This document shows, in pieces, positions 1 to 10,149 of a stretch of DNA of 34,262 nt; the first letter of the stretch is position 1, and the number at the start of each line of letters is the position of its first letter. Below the pieces are notes generated by a model, which did no database searches, was not told the origin of the DNA, and worked only from the letters and a program-made list of their open reading frames with translations. The stretch covers positions 2,947,303 to 2,981,564 of the forward strand of contig BFEA01000076.1 of assembly GCA_003427395.1 (NCBI GenBank), given 5' to 3'. The position numbers and the translations under genes are program-made. The stretch comes from Chara braunii (lineage: Eukaryota; Streptophyta; Charophyceae; Charales; Characeae).

Positions 1-59
<59 letters not shown>
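1..59. repeat. (TG)n microsatellite
   Basis: An uninterrupted TG dinucleotide run begins at the window edge, so its true length is unknown. It is typical of eukaryotic nuclear DNA. Confidence 0.97.
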
Positions 60-61
<2 letters not shown>

Positions 62-189
62 CTATGTTGGGAGTTCTCGTGGCCTGAGGGGCCCGCGTAT
101 TAGGGGTTAAATAGGGGTTGAGGTTGAGAAAAGGGGGAAAAACCCCTCCATTGATAGTGTACTTTTTAAATAAATTATTAGTCGGACGT

Positions 190-506
190 TGGTCCTGGGC
201 CGGGATTCGAGGTCCTTGTCCAGGACATCCCAAGCCCTAGACTCTGCAGGGAACGAATCTACCGTCAGGCAAAGCCTATTTGCCTTGCCTGCTGAGACTT
301 TCAGGCCAAAGACCAGAGGTCTCGCGAAGGCCGCACGGCTATTCCTTCAGCCGTGCAATGTCGTGAGGGAGTAGACCCTCACGACACTTCGAGTCTGACA
401 CTTGAGTGTCATAAGCGGTACTCGGATCCACGAGGGACGGCTTGATCATGGACATTGTATGCATGGGGCTGGGGTTGAGTTGTAGGTTTCATGCTTGGTT
501 GAAACC
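190..506. other. Cluster of consecutive perfect hairpins
   Basis: Short perfect inverted repeats follow one another: 192-198 with 220-226 (7 bp), 267-273 with 279-285 (7 bp), 310-314 with 318-322 (5 bp), 333-340 with 349-356 (8 bp), 359-369 with 376-386 (11 bp, 6-nt loop), 397-401 with 406-410 (5 bp) and 485-491 with 500-506 (7 bp). No coding frame is convincing here. It lies downstream of the minus-strand gag and could be a structured 3' region of that element or a separate structured repeat. The hairpins are seen directly; the role is unknown. Confidence 0.6.
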
Positions 507-873
507 GCCCTAGTCAATCGGTGTGCGTTTCATCCTCAGGAGATCAGCGCCCTAAGTGAGGAACGACGTCCGGGTTCAATAGGCGTTTAATTGCATGTAC
601 CTATACTGCAGCCATAACACAATGTTAAATATAATTGGTTTGGTCTGATGAAAACATCATGTCATTGTGTTTTTCTCCTCATCGTTGATATGGTCAATGC
701 ATAGAGTTATTTTATTGGAGAATAGTTTTTCCAATCCTTTAAGTCAAAACCCATAGTTAGATCCTTCTGAATTCAGGGTTAAGGTTACCTTAGAAAATGC
801 GACTTGAAAACTGTTCATACTAATTTTCTATGTTGACTCATTTCTCGAGATCCTCCAAGTCCCCGTGACTCCT
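507..873. other. No gene; AT-rich spacer after gag
   Basis: No convincing ORF. On the minus strand an AATAAA hexamer (711-716) lies about 160 bp after the gag stop and could be a polyadenylation signal. The expected protease and RT do not follow gag, so this element is truncated or gag-only here. Confidence 0.45.
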
Positions 874-3063
874 CTAAAGGTTAGCCACTTCTTGCTGAGC
901 TTCCTCCTCCCTCTCCCCTTCTGGTAATTCGGGGTTGTCGTCTATTTCTACTCGCCTCCGAGTCAATAATTGTCTGAGCCCTTTGAGCAACCTAGGGCTA
1001 ACCTGCAGCATGGTCTGAAAAGACACCGACACCATGGTTCCTAGTAACTTGCTAATGGTGTCGTCGAGCTCAGGCAAGGTTAAGATCGGGATTTGATACC
1101 GAAACTTCTTCTTAGCGGCGGTAACCTTGTCCGTAGGCTCCTCTTCCCTAGGTTTCTCATAGACTTTCTCTGGTTCCTCGGAGCTTCCGGCGACCTCCTC
1201 CATAATAGTGTCACGGTTAATCCTTCTCCCAGTCGTTCCTAGTCGACTGGTTGCGTTCACCCTATCACCTTCGTCGTTTTTCAAGATAAAGTTGACCTAC
1301 GGCCCGCGGCCCCGCAATTGATCCCAAACGATATCGACCACCAACTCAGCTTCTACGACCGCTATCTCTAACCCATTGAGCATGATAACGGCTCGTCGCA
1401 TTCCTCCTGGTGAGTTCCAATTCACCCGCTCTCCCTGTGGTCCGAATATCTCTACCTTTAATGACTTGGTACACCTCCTTTTCAGTATGTCATGGTTGAG
1501 CTTTGGACATGCCCGCACAAAATGACCTACCGCGGTACAGTATTTGCATTGTTCGTTGGCGGGATCTCTCCGTCCATATCCACGATTGGCTACCCTTGGC
1601 GGAACTACTGCTTCCTGGGAGGGAGGGCGGGTCGGGATACTTGCGCCTGCATAACTAGTAGCGCGCCCTCCATTCTTTCAATTTTGTTGTCGACCCCGTG
1701 CACCCGCTATGTAGACTTTCAATCCCCTTCTTGACCTTGTCACCTGTTCTACCGGTCAGATCTATGACCTCCCCTTCCTTAAGTAAGGCCAGTGTCTCCG
1801 TCACTACCGTCTTTTCGGCCAGATCCGTTACCGTACCGAAATCAACGTCCCTAGTGTTTACAAACTTGCTCGTCTGTTGATAAGCGGACATAATCTTGTC
1901 CTTGTCGAACTCGGAGAATTGTCTGAGGAAGTACTTACTCATTATTCGGTCCGTGACCCCGGGGATTCTTAGTGCTACCAAAGTAAACTCCCGTAGTAAG
2001 TCATTGTACGTTGCGAAGTTCTTCCTCTGGACTGCCGCTAAATCGGCCTCCGTTGCCATTTTCTCTGCTGCCAGATATTTTCTCATCATCACATCTTGGG
2101 TATCTTTCCAAGACCGGCTCGCGGCCACAATGGCCGTTATATCCCGCCTTAGGCTCAAAGACACATGCTGCCCCAGGTGGTCCATCTTCTCTTCTTCGGT
2201 CCATTTCAACAACGCAGCCAAATTCTCGTAATCTATCAGGAATTACGTGATGTTCGCCCCATCAAACGTCAACTTTTTCTTAGCATCCGCTAGGTAGCTT
2301 TGATTTTTGTTTAGCGCTCGCGCGAAGAACGACACTATCTTTTTAAGGCCGCCCTCGTAGCTGCTGGCCTCGCCAGCCATACTGTTATCCGGACCTTCCT
2401 TGCCGGCCTTCTGTCCCTCACTGGTTTTCATAGTTCCTTCTGGGTCAAACCATCCCAACACTCTTTCCCTAAGGCTCCAAAGTCCTTCGCATCCTCGTGC
2501 TACTGCTGGCGTGGTCGGCAGGCGGCTAATCCTACTATCCATGGTTGGCGGAGTCGTAGCCTTTTCTGCTTCCATCCCCGGAGAGTTCTCTCTCTCTTTC
2601 CTTCTCTTGCTCGGCGTTCCCCCACGATCACTACCTTTATCCCCTTGTCCAGTCCCACCTCGGTTGGCTTTCCGTTCGCCCCGGGGTTCTGCAGAGGTTC
2701 TTCTTCGTTCCTAGTCATCATTTCCTCAATCAATCTTGCCTTGTATTCCGCGGTCCTGTTTTCTATCTCAACTAGTTTGCGGCTCGCATCCGTGATCCTT
2801 ACTTTCTTAGACATGGCTCCTTCCGAGTTTCGGGGGTTTGTCTTATCCTTATTTCTTCCCTCCTTGGTCTCCTGAGTCCCTTGCCTGCTTCCCCTAGCTT
2901 CCCCTGAGTTTTTTCCTATGGAGATTTCCTTCCGGTTCCCTTTGGTACCATCCGGATTTATCGATTCTCTGTCCTTCAGCCCCCCTTCGCTCTGTGCGGC
3001 ACTGCCTCCTAAGCCTGGTTCTCCTTTACTCTTACGGTTATCTGTCTCCTCCTCCGTTGCCAT
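874..3063 (-). pseudogene. gag: Decayed Ty3/gypsy gag polyprotein
   Basis: This would encode the structural capsid/nucleocapsid protein of an LTR retrotransposon. The start chosen is the ATG at 3063 (MATEEETDNRK). In order there is a long, charged, low-complexity N-terminus; a gag capsid-like helical region at about 2300-1700; and one CCHC zinc knuckle at 1548-1507 (CKYCTAVGHFVRAC). A C-terminal segment at about 1160-960, with the motif VSPRLLKGL, resembles the stretch that precedes retropepsin in plant gypsy polyproteins. It is broken by a frameshift near 2590, an in-frame TAA at 2242-2244, a frameshift near 1670 and an in-frame TAG at 1297-1299. Protease and RT do not follow. Gag identity is secure from the knuckle and overall layout; the exact family is inferred. 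Confidence 0.85.
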
Positions 3064-3529
3064 TTTGCCTAGTTCTGCATAAGCCAAAGAATTCCCAGGA
3101 CGCACGCAATGCGAGGTATTTAGGTTCCCTAGGCCCCCAGCTCTGTTGGCCTATCTTTATAGCCCCCTTTCCCATCCCCGTTTCCTGATTGCCCTTCCTT
3201 AAGGAGGAGCCACGACTGGCTCTGCCGCCCAGCCGAGCTATGAACGTGACTTGGCTTCCTTTATCACAAGCTCGTTTGTAGTGCCCTTGCCCTGTCAGCC
3301 AATGCGAGGGAGTTCGGGTTAGGCATCCTGCTAGGGGAAATTTTTCCGAGCCGCATTTCCTGTTTTTGACCTTCAGGGTTATGGTCAATCATTATGAGTC
3401 TGCCCCCTTCTTTGTTTTTCTAGTGGGTTTTAGCCATCCAGGTCCGAGGCCCCTTTCTTACTCCCATCGGCGAACTTTCGTACGCAACGAACTACACTCC
3501 CATCTGCCCTATTGACCCGCCTGTGGATG
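3064..3529. other. Spacer between the module array and gag
   Basis: A 116-codon minus-strand frame (3388-3038) overlaps the gag start out of frame and has no recognisable domain. I looked for a primer-binding site or LTR end upstream of gag and saw none, so the relation between the four-module array and gag is unresolved. Confidence 0.4.
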
Positions 3530-4321
3530 CTAGTCCCGCTCTCGCCCTCGCGGCTCTTCTGGTTCGGTCGGCTCCTCGAATAGTTCAGCCACCCCTGCTA
3601 AATAACTCTCTCCTATCTCAATTTCCCTCCTGATTATGCGTTCGCATCCCGCCCAGTCTAGACGTGGCGCCCTAAACATCAGGATGTGGATGACTTCCAG
3701 TAACTCGTGGGCCCTTTTTCCCCAGAACGGCCCATGCTCCACAGCGACATCGTAGAACATCCCAATGGTAGGGGAGGGAAAGTGGCCTGCCCTGACTATT
3801 GCTGAGTCTGCCAGCTCCTGCGCCCTTGCGAGGCTTCCGAAGTCGAGGTCTATCATAAAACGGGGCACTCGGCATCTCAGCGGCGTGGTCGGTGCCCTGA
3901 ACTCCCTCCAACCTCTTATTTCCACCCGGGTAAGTAAGCCCACGTTCCTTCTACCCCTGACTGATTGTCCTATCCGGGTAAACGTCCGAGCGGCCCTTCG
4001 AAAGACTGGTGCCAGCTCATGACCTTGTGCTATTTCTACCCCCAACGAGTGTTAGCCGATCTCAGGCAGATACATGGTCTCGGTAACTTCCAGATTGGAG
4101 TACAGTCTCATCCCTGTCCACCGACATTCTACCAACATGAAGGCGGCGTCCCGTCCCAAAGTCACGACCCGCCATTCTATGTCGAATCCCCGATAGGTAG
4201 AACTCGACGGGAGGGATACTTCCCATCGTCCACCGTTATTCCAGGGCGGTCCGGGGTACCAGGGCTGGCGTTCCATTCGCACACGGGGCTGGCGTTCCAT
4301 TCGCTCTCGTCTTGCTGCCAT
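3530..4321 (-). pseudogene. Module 4 of a tandem unknown gene family
   Basis: I do not recognise this protein. Start chosen at the ATG at 4321 (MAARRERMERQ). An A half (W..E..W motifs, then YLPEIG, then a helical PVFRRA segment) runs directly into a B half (VPRFM, EHGPFWGKRAHELLEVI, ERIIRREIEIGESYLAGVAELF). It ends in a charged E/P/R tail at 3530. One in-frame TAA at 4052-4054 breaks the A half; removing that stop would keep alignment with modules 1-3. The block of 46 residues from the A-half alanine to the B-half phenylalanine aligns with all other copies without a gap. It is the last copy before the minus-strand gag. An undescribed host family or a retroelement accessory gene are both possible. 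Confidence 0.6.
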
Positions 4322-4440
4322 CGTTGCCTCGGTGATTACCTGCATAGTCCACATGGAAAGGGTTACAGCCAATCCCCAGAAACCACCCACCGACTGCCCT
4401 CCTTGTCCTTCGTGTTTTCATTTCTCTTTTCTAGTCCCAA

Positions 4441-5116
4441 CTATCCCTCCATACCCCTGGGAGTAGTAGCCCCCTCTGGCAGCCCGTATAGTCGGTAGAG
4501 ATCATCTACGTAGGTCGCGCCCCGACCTACCTCCCGCCGGATGATTCCCCACATGGCCTCATCACTTACTTGTGGGACTCCCGACCTAGTATTTACTACT
4601 GCTCGTAGAATGCAAAGCACTTCACGCCCCTGTTCGTCCCCGAAAGGCCCGATCCGCCTGCTCTACTCGCTCTATGCCTCCCATTAGCCTCAACAGAAAG
4701 GGCGGAAGACTCATCCGTACGACCTCATTGGGCAGCTCGAAGATCCCTGCCGCGGCGACTTTTACCTCCGCCGTCACGTCATCTCGTTCCGGGTCTGCAA
4801 ACTCAAACCCCTCCCGCTTGGTTATTTGCCATGCCCCTTCGAACATTCGCACGGGGTCATCCCCGGAAGCCAAGGCAATCCCAAAGGTCCGCCATCCCTC
4901 TTCCGACAGGTGTAAGGATCATGTCGCATGTACACGCCCTTCCAGCTCCACTACTAGGTACACCGTATCTTCCACCAACTCTACCCCCACCCAGTCCATT
5001 ACCGGATTGCTTACCGCATTTCTTGCCAGCAGGCTTATTTCGACCCTGCCTTCTGATATTCTTGGTGGCAGGATCCCACGAGGTCTATCCACCCAGAACG
5101 TCATTCGTCGGGCCAT
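4441..5116 (-). pseudogene. Module 3 of a tandem unknown gene family
   Basis: Unrecognised protein, homologous to modules 1, 2 and 4. The start at 5116 (MARRM) matches the MARW start of module 1. The A half contains LSEEGWRTFGIALASGDDP, equivalent to LSEDGWHLFCTMLAMGQDP in module 2. The A half continues without a stop into the B half (VRMSLPPFLLRLMGGIERV), which shows the two halves were one protein. An in-frame TGA at 4919-4921 and a frameshift near 4640 break it; beyond the frameshift the B half resumes (IGPFGDEQGREVLCIL, then MWGIIRREVGRGATYVDDL). It ends at the TAG at 4441-4443. Confidence 0.6.
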
Positions 5117-5423
5117 CCTGCAATGTCTCCTTTCCTGCTTTCTTAGTCCGATTGCTGCACCCACCGAGATTCAATGCCTTTCGTGTTTTAGTCTTTCAAC
5201 CCTCCCTACTTATCGTACACTGGTTTCTTACTGCTATCCCCAACTCATACACGTTCAATTCTACCCCCCCCCAATTTTCCGCTTGCTGCCACTTCCTCCT
5301 TGTTTCGATCCTTACGCACCATTTACGGCCTAATGTACACACTCCCTTTCTTATGTTACACCTCAATTCACAAACACCCTCCATACTCAGGCCTTTTTGC
5401 GGTGTTCGATCCCTTGGCCTCAT
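5117..5423. other. Spacer between modules 2 and 3
   Basis: A minus-strand frame of 75 codons (5423-5196) has no similarity that I can see to either module half. It is treated as an intermodule spacer, longer than the 138-bp spacer between modules 1 and 2. Confidence 0.4.
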
Positions 5424-6104
5424 TCAGTCGAACCACAGTACCTCAAATAGTTTAAAGACATCCTCTACGTAGGAGGGTGCGGCCGCTGCGTCTCGGCTAA
5501 CTATGACGTCCCAAGACTCCGCCTCTACCTCTAGGCGGCCATACCTGCCTATTCTTAGGACGATGATGACTTCCTCGGCTTTATCTCCGTAGAAGGACCC
5601 ATATTTCAATGAGAGCCTATAGAACTCCTCAGTCACCCAGGTACACTCTATATGCACCTTCCTCATGGAGTCAACTACTTCTAAAATCTGCCCAACCCCC
5701 CCAAACCACTCGGCTATGAACTCCAGTACGCAAGCCGTTATCCGTAGACTTAGAGGCTTAAGTTCCTTCCATCCTCCCATCACAACTCTGCTACTAACTT
5801 CGTCTCATCCCTCGTTGGCGAACCGCTTGCCTTCTTTTCGGGTTCGGGCCTCTGCATCCCCTAGAAGCCACATCGGGTCCTGTCCCATTGCTAACATGGT
5901 GCAAAACAGGTGCCATCCATCCTCGGAAAGGACAATCGTTCCGACCGACTCTACCTTGCCATCTGCTATATCATCCCGACCTTCGTCTTCCCTTATCGGG
6001 TTCCAAATCCGCTCTATCCATACATATGACAAGTCCCGGGCAACCTCAAACCCAATCCAGTCGCACGTGGTCCCCCTCCATCCGTTCCCTGCTGGTACAG
6101 GCAT
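5424..6104 (-). pseudogene. Module 2 of a tandem unknown gene family
   Basis: Unrecognised protein. The A half (6104-5808) has VWIERIW and VLSEDGWHLF motifs. An in-frame TGA at 5805-5807 separates it from the B half (ATG 5783 to 5424), which carries YRLSLKYGSFYGDKAEEVI and a C-terminal PSYVEDVFKLFEVL. The codon aligned with this TGA in module 3 is CGA (Arg), so one C-to-T change explains the stop. The B half could be read as a separate ORF starting 21 nt after the stop, but the frame is the same and modules 3 and 4 read straight through. Function unknown. Confidence 0.6.
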
Positions 6105-6242
6105 TTTTATTCCTCCTCTAAGTCGCCATGGTTCCCAGCCTTTGAAGGTGTATTACATCATCCTTTCTTCTCTACTCATCTTTCCCTTTCCTGCACAATA
6201 CCAGGCCACCTGTCCTTCCTAAGTTAAGTTACCCCACCCCTC

Positions 6243-7055
6243 TTAGAAGTCCCAGTCCTCTATCTCTTCCTCTTCGTCTTCATCACTGAAGTCGTCCTCC
6301 TCGTCGTATACTAGCTCTCTGACCCCATCTAGAAACGTTTCCCTTATTGCCACATTCCTGTAGACTATCCCCCAATGCACAGCGCTAGGGACAAAGATAT
6401 TGTCTATGCTAAGGCAGTTTAGTATCTCGGCCATCTCCTCCGCCCAGTTCCCCTCGAACGGCCCCATCTCTACTGATAACCGAAAAAAATCTTGCCTAGC
6501 GCATTGGTATAGCCTGAGGTTCATCATGGACTGGCATATCCGTACTAGCCTGCTCCGAGTTTCGAAAACCGCATCCACTAGGAAGGGGGGCAACACACAT
6601 CGCATGGTTCTTACGGGTCGCCTCATGCTTCCTCTATCCCCAAGTTCCACCCGTACGTCTACCCTTTCCATTTTCATTTCCCTCCGTTGGCATGCAGCTC
6701 ACACAACCTCTGCTTCTGCCTTCCTAAACAACTCATCCGGTGTATTCCCGAGTGCCAACTCTATGATCATAGATTTCTCCCCATCTTGCGACAAGTAGAC
6801 CCACCCCCGGGCTTCCACTGTCCCTCGGAATTCCAAATCCATTAAACTTTGTGACAACCTCGTCAAACTGACATTAGTCCATATTGTTTCTATCCAAAGG
6901 AAAGCATCCTCTCCTTCCAGCATTACCGTTTGATATGCTGGTTCAAGGTCCGCCCACGTCCCATTTTCCAGGAGGACGACCGATACCCCATCCTTTACAT
7001 CTACTGGCATTTTCGGGCCGCTAGTATAGATCGGGGAAGGCAACCATCGCGCCAT
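6243..7055 (-). pseudogene. Module 1 of a tandem unknown gene family
   Basis: Unrecognised protein and the most complete copy: 118 codons (A half, ATG 7055 in the good plant start context AAGATGG), a TGA at 6699-6701, then 7 codons and a 144-codon B half. Shared motifs are FLWIETIW, VYLSQDGEKSM and LGNTPDELFRKAEAE in A, and VLPPFLVDAVF, FRLSVEMGPFEGNWAEEM and HWGIVYRNVAIRETFLDGV in B. The tail is strongly acidic (about 20 D/E among the last 25 residues). No membrane segment, signal peptide or catalytic motif is evident. The aligned position of the TGA is arginine in modules 3 and 4. It is the first of four copies reading toward gag. Confidence 0.6.
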
Positions 7056-8930
7056 CTTGTTTTCAGCACCCGACCCCTGTTTTCATAAAAAGGCACCAAC
7101 CGATCCTTTTGGTCAGGTCAACCCTTCTCCTATATGAGAATTATTTCAGACCTCTCATCAAGGTCTCCCTATTTTACTTCCCCATTCCTAAGTACCCCCT
7201 TCCTATAATTCCCTCGGTCGGCCATCCATTTGCCCACATTCTTTCTCTTGGTTCCATTCCAATTGACCTCTATCCTCCTTCCTTCCGATCATCTATTACT
7301 CGTGCGGACTTAGATGAGGGGTGGATAAACTTAGAAACATCCAACGGTCTAAGCTCAATCAAATCTTACAGAGGGGGAACACATAAAAAAAATCAGGCAA
7401 CCTCACATACGGGCCGGTCATCTCCTCACCGGCCATCCCAGTATGGTCTCTCCGCTGGTACTATCAGTAGAGTTTTATCCCATACCTCAAGCGCAGCTCA
7501 ACCGTCGCGAGCGCGGTACCCAGGTCTCGGCAAGGCATTCACCCTTTCCTCCTTACCCAGAATACCCCATCCCGTCTTACCGCTTTGCACATCCATACCG
7601 ACACCGAGGGTTACCTCGAGTGCCTAAATACAGGGACAAAGTCAGTCGTCCGGGCATTCACTTCCATTGGTCCGACAAGAATTAGCCTTTCCCAAAACCA
7701 TGCTACGAGAGGCTACTGATCGCCTCCGAGGCTCCGTCTTTGTCCGCATGCAGTGGTACTCCCTCCGCCAGCCAACAGGCTAAGCCCCGCCTGAGGAGAT
7801 TTCATACCCCGTCCAGCAGATCATCGAGCCGAAGCCCGTCACCGCTCGAACGAGAATGCTACTAATCAACCGGCGTGACAAACTCTCGTCCGACAGCTCG
7901 GTGGCCTGACCTCCACATACGAACACACGGCAACCTACAAAAGAGAACGATGTTTCGCAACCCTCACTGGCCGGTGCAGACCAATCCTTTCCTTCCGAAA
8001 GGCAGGACGCTCGAATCCCATCATGCAAACACAAGTCAAGTGTCATTCCCTTGGTGCACCCAGCGCTTCCTACCCATAACTCACAGATTTTCTCTCAGGA
8101 CAATGGGTGTCACTCCCCCTACTTTCATACATAGTGGTTGGTTCCTTTTCATGAGAATCTTGAAGGGTGAGCTAGTTTTCCTTGGAGTCTAGCAACTCCC
8201 TTCATTTCTCTTTTCTTCATTTGTTTGTCCCTTCATAGGGCGGGATTGTTCTTTCTTGATGACCCGTTGCGTTCATATTAGTTCCTTCAATCATTAAAAA
8301 AATGCAAAGTGCATGAGCCCATCGGGCTCAAAGAAGAAGGGGAAAGCACCCATTCGGTCGGATCACTCTGCCATGGGATTTTTATTGGAACCTGGCCTAA
8401 GCCAAGCACCAACCGCCTGCCAGGTAACCGGAGCCCTTCTTTCATATGAAGAGGAAGGGTTGACCTGCGACTTGCCCAAGGCTTCCTCGGACTGACAAAC
8501 ACCGGCACCGGACGAAGGAGGGCTAGAGCCATTCCTCAAAGGAAAGGCTGATCAAGTGCATAGCATGCATGTTATATCTGCAGGCCTCGCCATGCCATGC
8601 GCCCAGCCACTCTCAAATCTGATTTCTCACAAGGGAAAGAGCAAACACAAGTCCATTTTCCTTATCTTGGGTTCTGTACACGTTCAATGCGTCGGGCGCC
8701 CCCATTGGAATCGTAAGGGTCAATTTAACCCCATACCCGGCATCTCCACCATTTTTGTAGGGCCAAACCCCGGTAGGCTTTCGAGCCTTAGTCGACCCCA
8801 CTGCGAGTCCCAGTTGGCTCGGCCCACCCACGCTCATGCTCAGGGCGCGGGCTGTTCGTTCCGAGGTCACCCCCACTTAGTGCTTTGAGATGGATGGGGG
8901 TGGGCCATCGAGCGAGAGAGCTTTAACATT
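7056..8930. other. No recognisable gene
   Basis: Several short frames occur on both strands but none has a recognisable domain, and the two strands are equally open. Isolated perfect hairpins are present at 7412-7418 with 7428-7434 (GGCCGGT stem) and at 8314-8320 with 8324-8330 (TGAGCCC stem, 3-nt loop). I see no LTR ends, PBS or repeats. Confidence 0.4.
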
Positions 8931-9001
8931 GGGGATGTAGCTCAGCCCTCACGCCGGGTGGTAGTCTCGCTAGTTGTTCCACAACGCTGATTTTTTTTTT
9001 T
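8931..9001 (+). ncRNA. tRNA-like 5' end followed by a T run (weak)
   Basis: GGGGATGTAGCTCAG at 8931-8945 equals the 5' end of a plant tRNA-Ala, including an A-box-like TAGCTCAG. The rest does not form a tRNA: there is no recognisable anticodon arm or B box. An 11-T run at 8991-9001 could serve as a Pol III terminator. It may be a truncated tRNA-derived element (SINE head) or a chance match. Confidence 0.2.
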
Positions 9002-9800
9002 GATTCTTTGTTGTGTTCTCATGCAATTGCTCCTTCGAATACGCAGGCAGTCCAAGGATTCTTTGAGTGTTTCTCTTCTCTTGTGCGTAGGCTAAGCGAC
9101 ATCCTTAGGTCGCGCACCATTTTCCTAAGCAATGTGGCTATATGGCGTCATCGGGGTGTGGCGGAGCCATCCTCCCCCTCGCCTCTACGCATGCATCGGG
9201 TCTCACAATTTGCTGTTTTCCTTCTTGAAGTAGGCCCTTTAGTCTTTTCGGGGTCCTCATATGCATGCACACATAACATCACAATTTCCTTGGTACGATT
9301 TCACTCTCATTTACACTCCAAGTCCTCAAACGCAAAAGTCATTTCCGTCGGTTGGCTCTATATCAAGGGTCCCATAGCCCCTTTGTCCCTCTTCTCTTTC
9401 ACTCTTGGTGCCTAGTTCCTCTCGCCCCTATCCCGCTCAAGGCATTTCTAACCATCACTCACCTGCACAATCTCACACAAGCAAGAAGATCCATACAATC
9501 CCCCGTTGGGTTCAACACATAGCCTTCGCCACACGCCTATCTTTTCAAATCCTTTGGCTGCTCTTTGTTTCCTCTTGATGCTCAATCAGCCCATTCTCTT
9601 CTCATAGTCATGCAGTCGGGGAAATGGTTGAGTCAAACTGACCTCACTTTCAACTTATGTTCTCTTCCAGATTCCGCCTTTCTCCCACTTTTTCAAACGT
9701 CCTTTCTCTTTTGCCTCCTTGGTGGCACAAGGGACCGACTATCCTCCCCTTGCCCTCTTTCTCCACCAAGTCAAGTCTGATTTCGTTACCGTCCGTTCCC
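9002..9800. other. No recognisable gene
   Basis: A 135-codon frame at 9008-9415 shows no domain, signal or homology that I can identify. The stretch is otherwise pyrimidine-rich and unremarkable. Confidence 0.4.
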
Positions 9801-9964
9801 TAGCAATGTTTCCAAGTGAGGGGAAAAGGGGTTAGTCATATGCCAAGTGAGGGGACTGGAGAGAGGGAGAGAGAAGGCAAGGTGATAAAGAGGGGGCGAA
9901 GGAGGGATCTAGAGAAGAAGGAGAAAAAAGGGGGAGAGGGAGAAGGAGAGAGAAAGGGGGAGAT

Positions 9965-10051
<87 letters not shown>
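9801..10051. repeat. Purine-rich tract ending in (AG)n microsatellite
   Basis: G/A-dominated sequence passes into an uninterrupted AG dinucleotide run at 9969-10051, directly abutting the assembly gap. Translated E/R-rich or S/L-rich frames here are artefacts of the repeat. Confidence 0.95.
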
Positions 10052-10096
10052 NNNNNNNNNNNNNNNNNNNNNNNNNNNNNNNNNNNNNNNNNNNNN
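10052..10096. other. Assembly gap (45 N)
   Basis: Forty-five unknown bases lie between the AG microsatellite and the start of the minisatellite array. The outer end of the left arm cannot be seen because of it. Confidence 0.99.
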
Positions 10097-10149
10097 AGCT
10101 CCCTGTAACAGCAACCAAACGTCGATCACCCGTCCCATAGTGAGAGATT

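Noticed and set aside
3965-5472. Plus-strand ORFs of 177-219 codons opposite the modules
   Set aside because: They are proline/serine-rich shadows of minus-strand frames that show paralog conservation.
8931-9001. Complete tRNA-Ala gene
   Set aside because: Only the first 15 bases match; no anticodon arm, T arm or acceptor closure.
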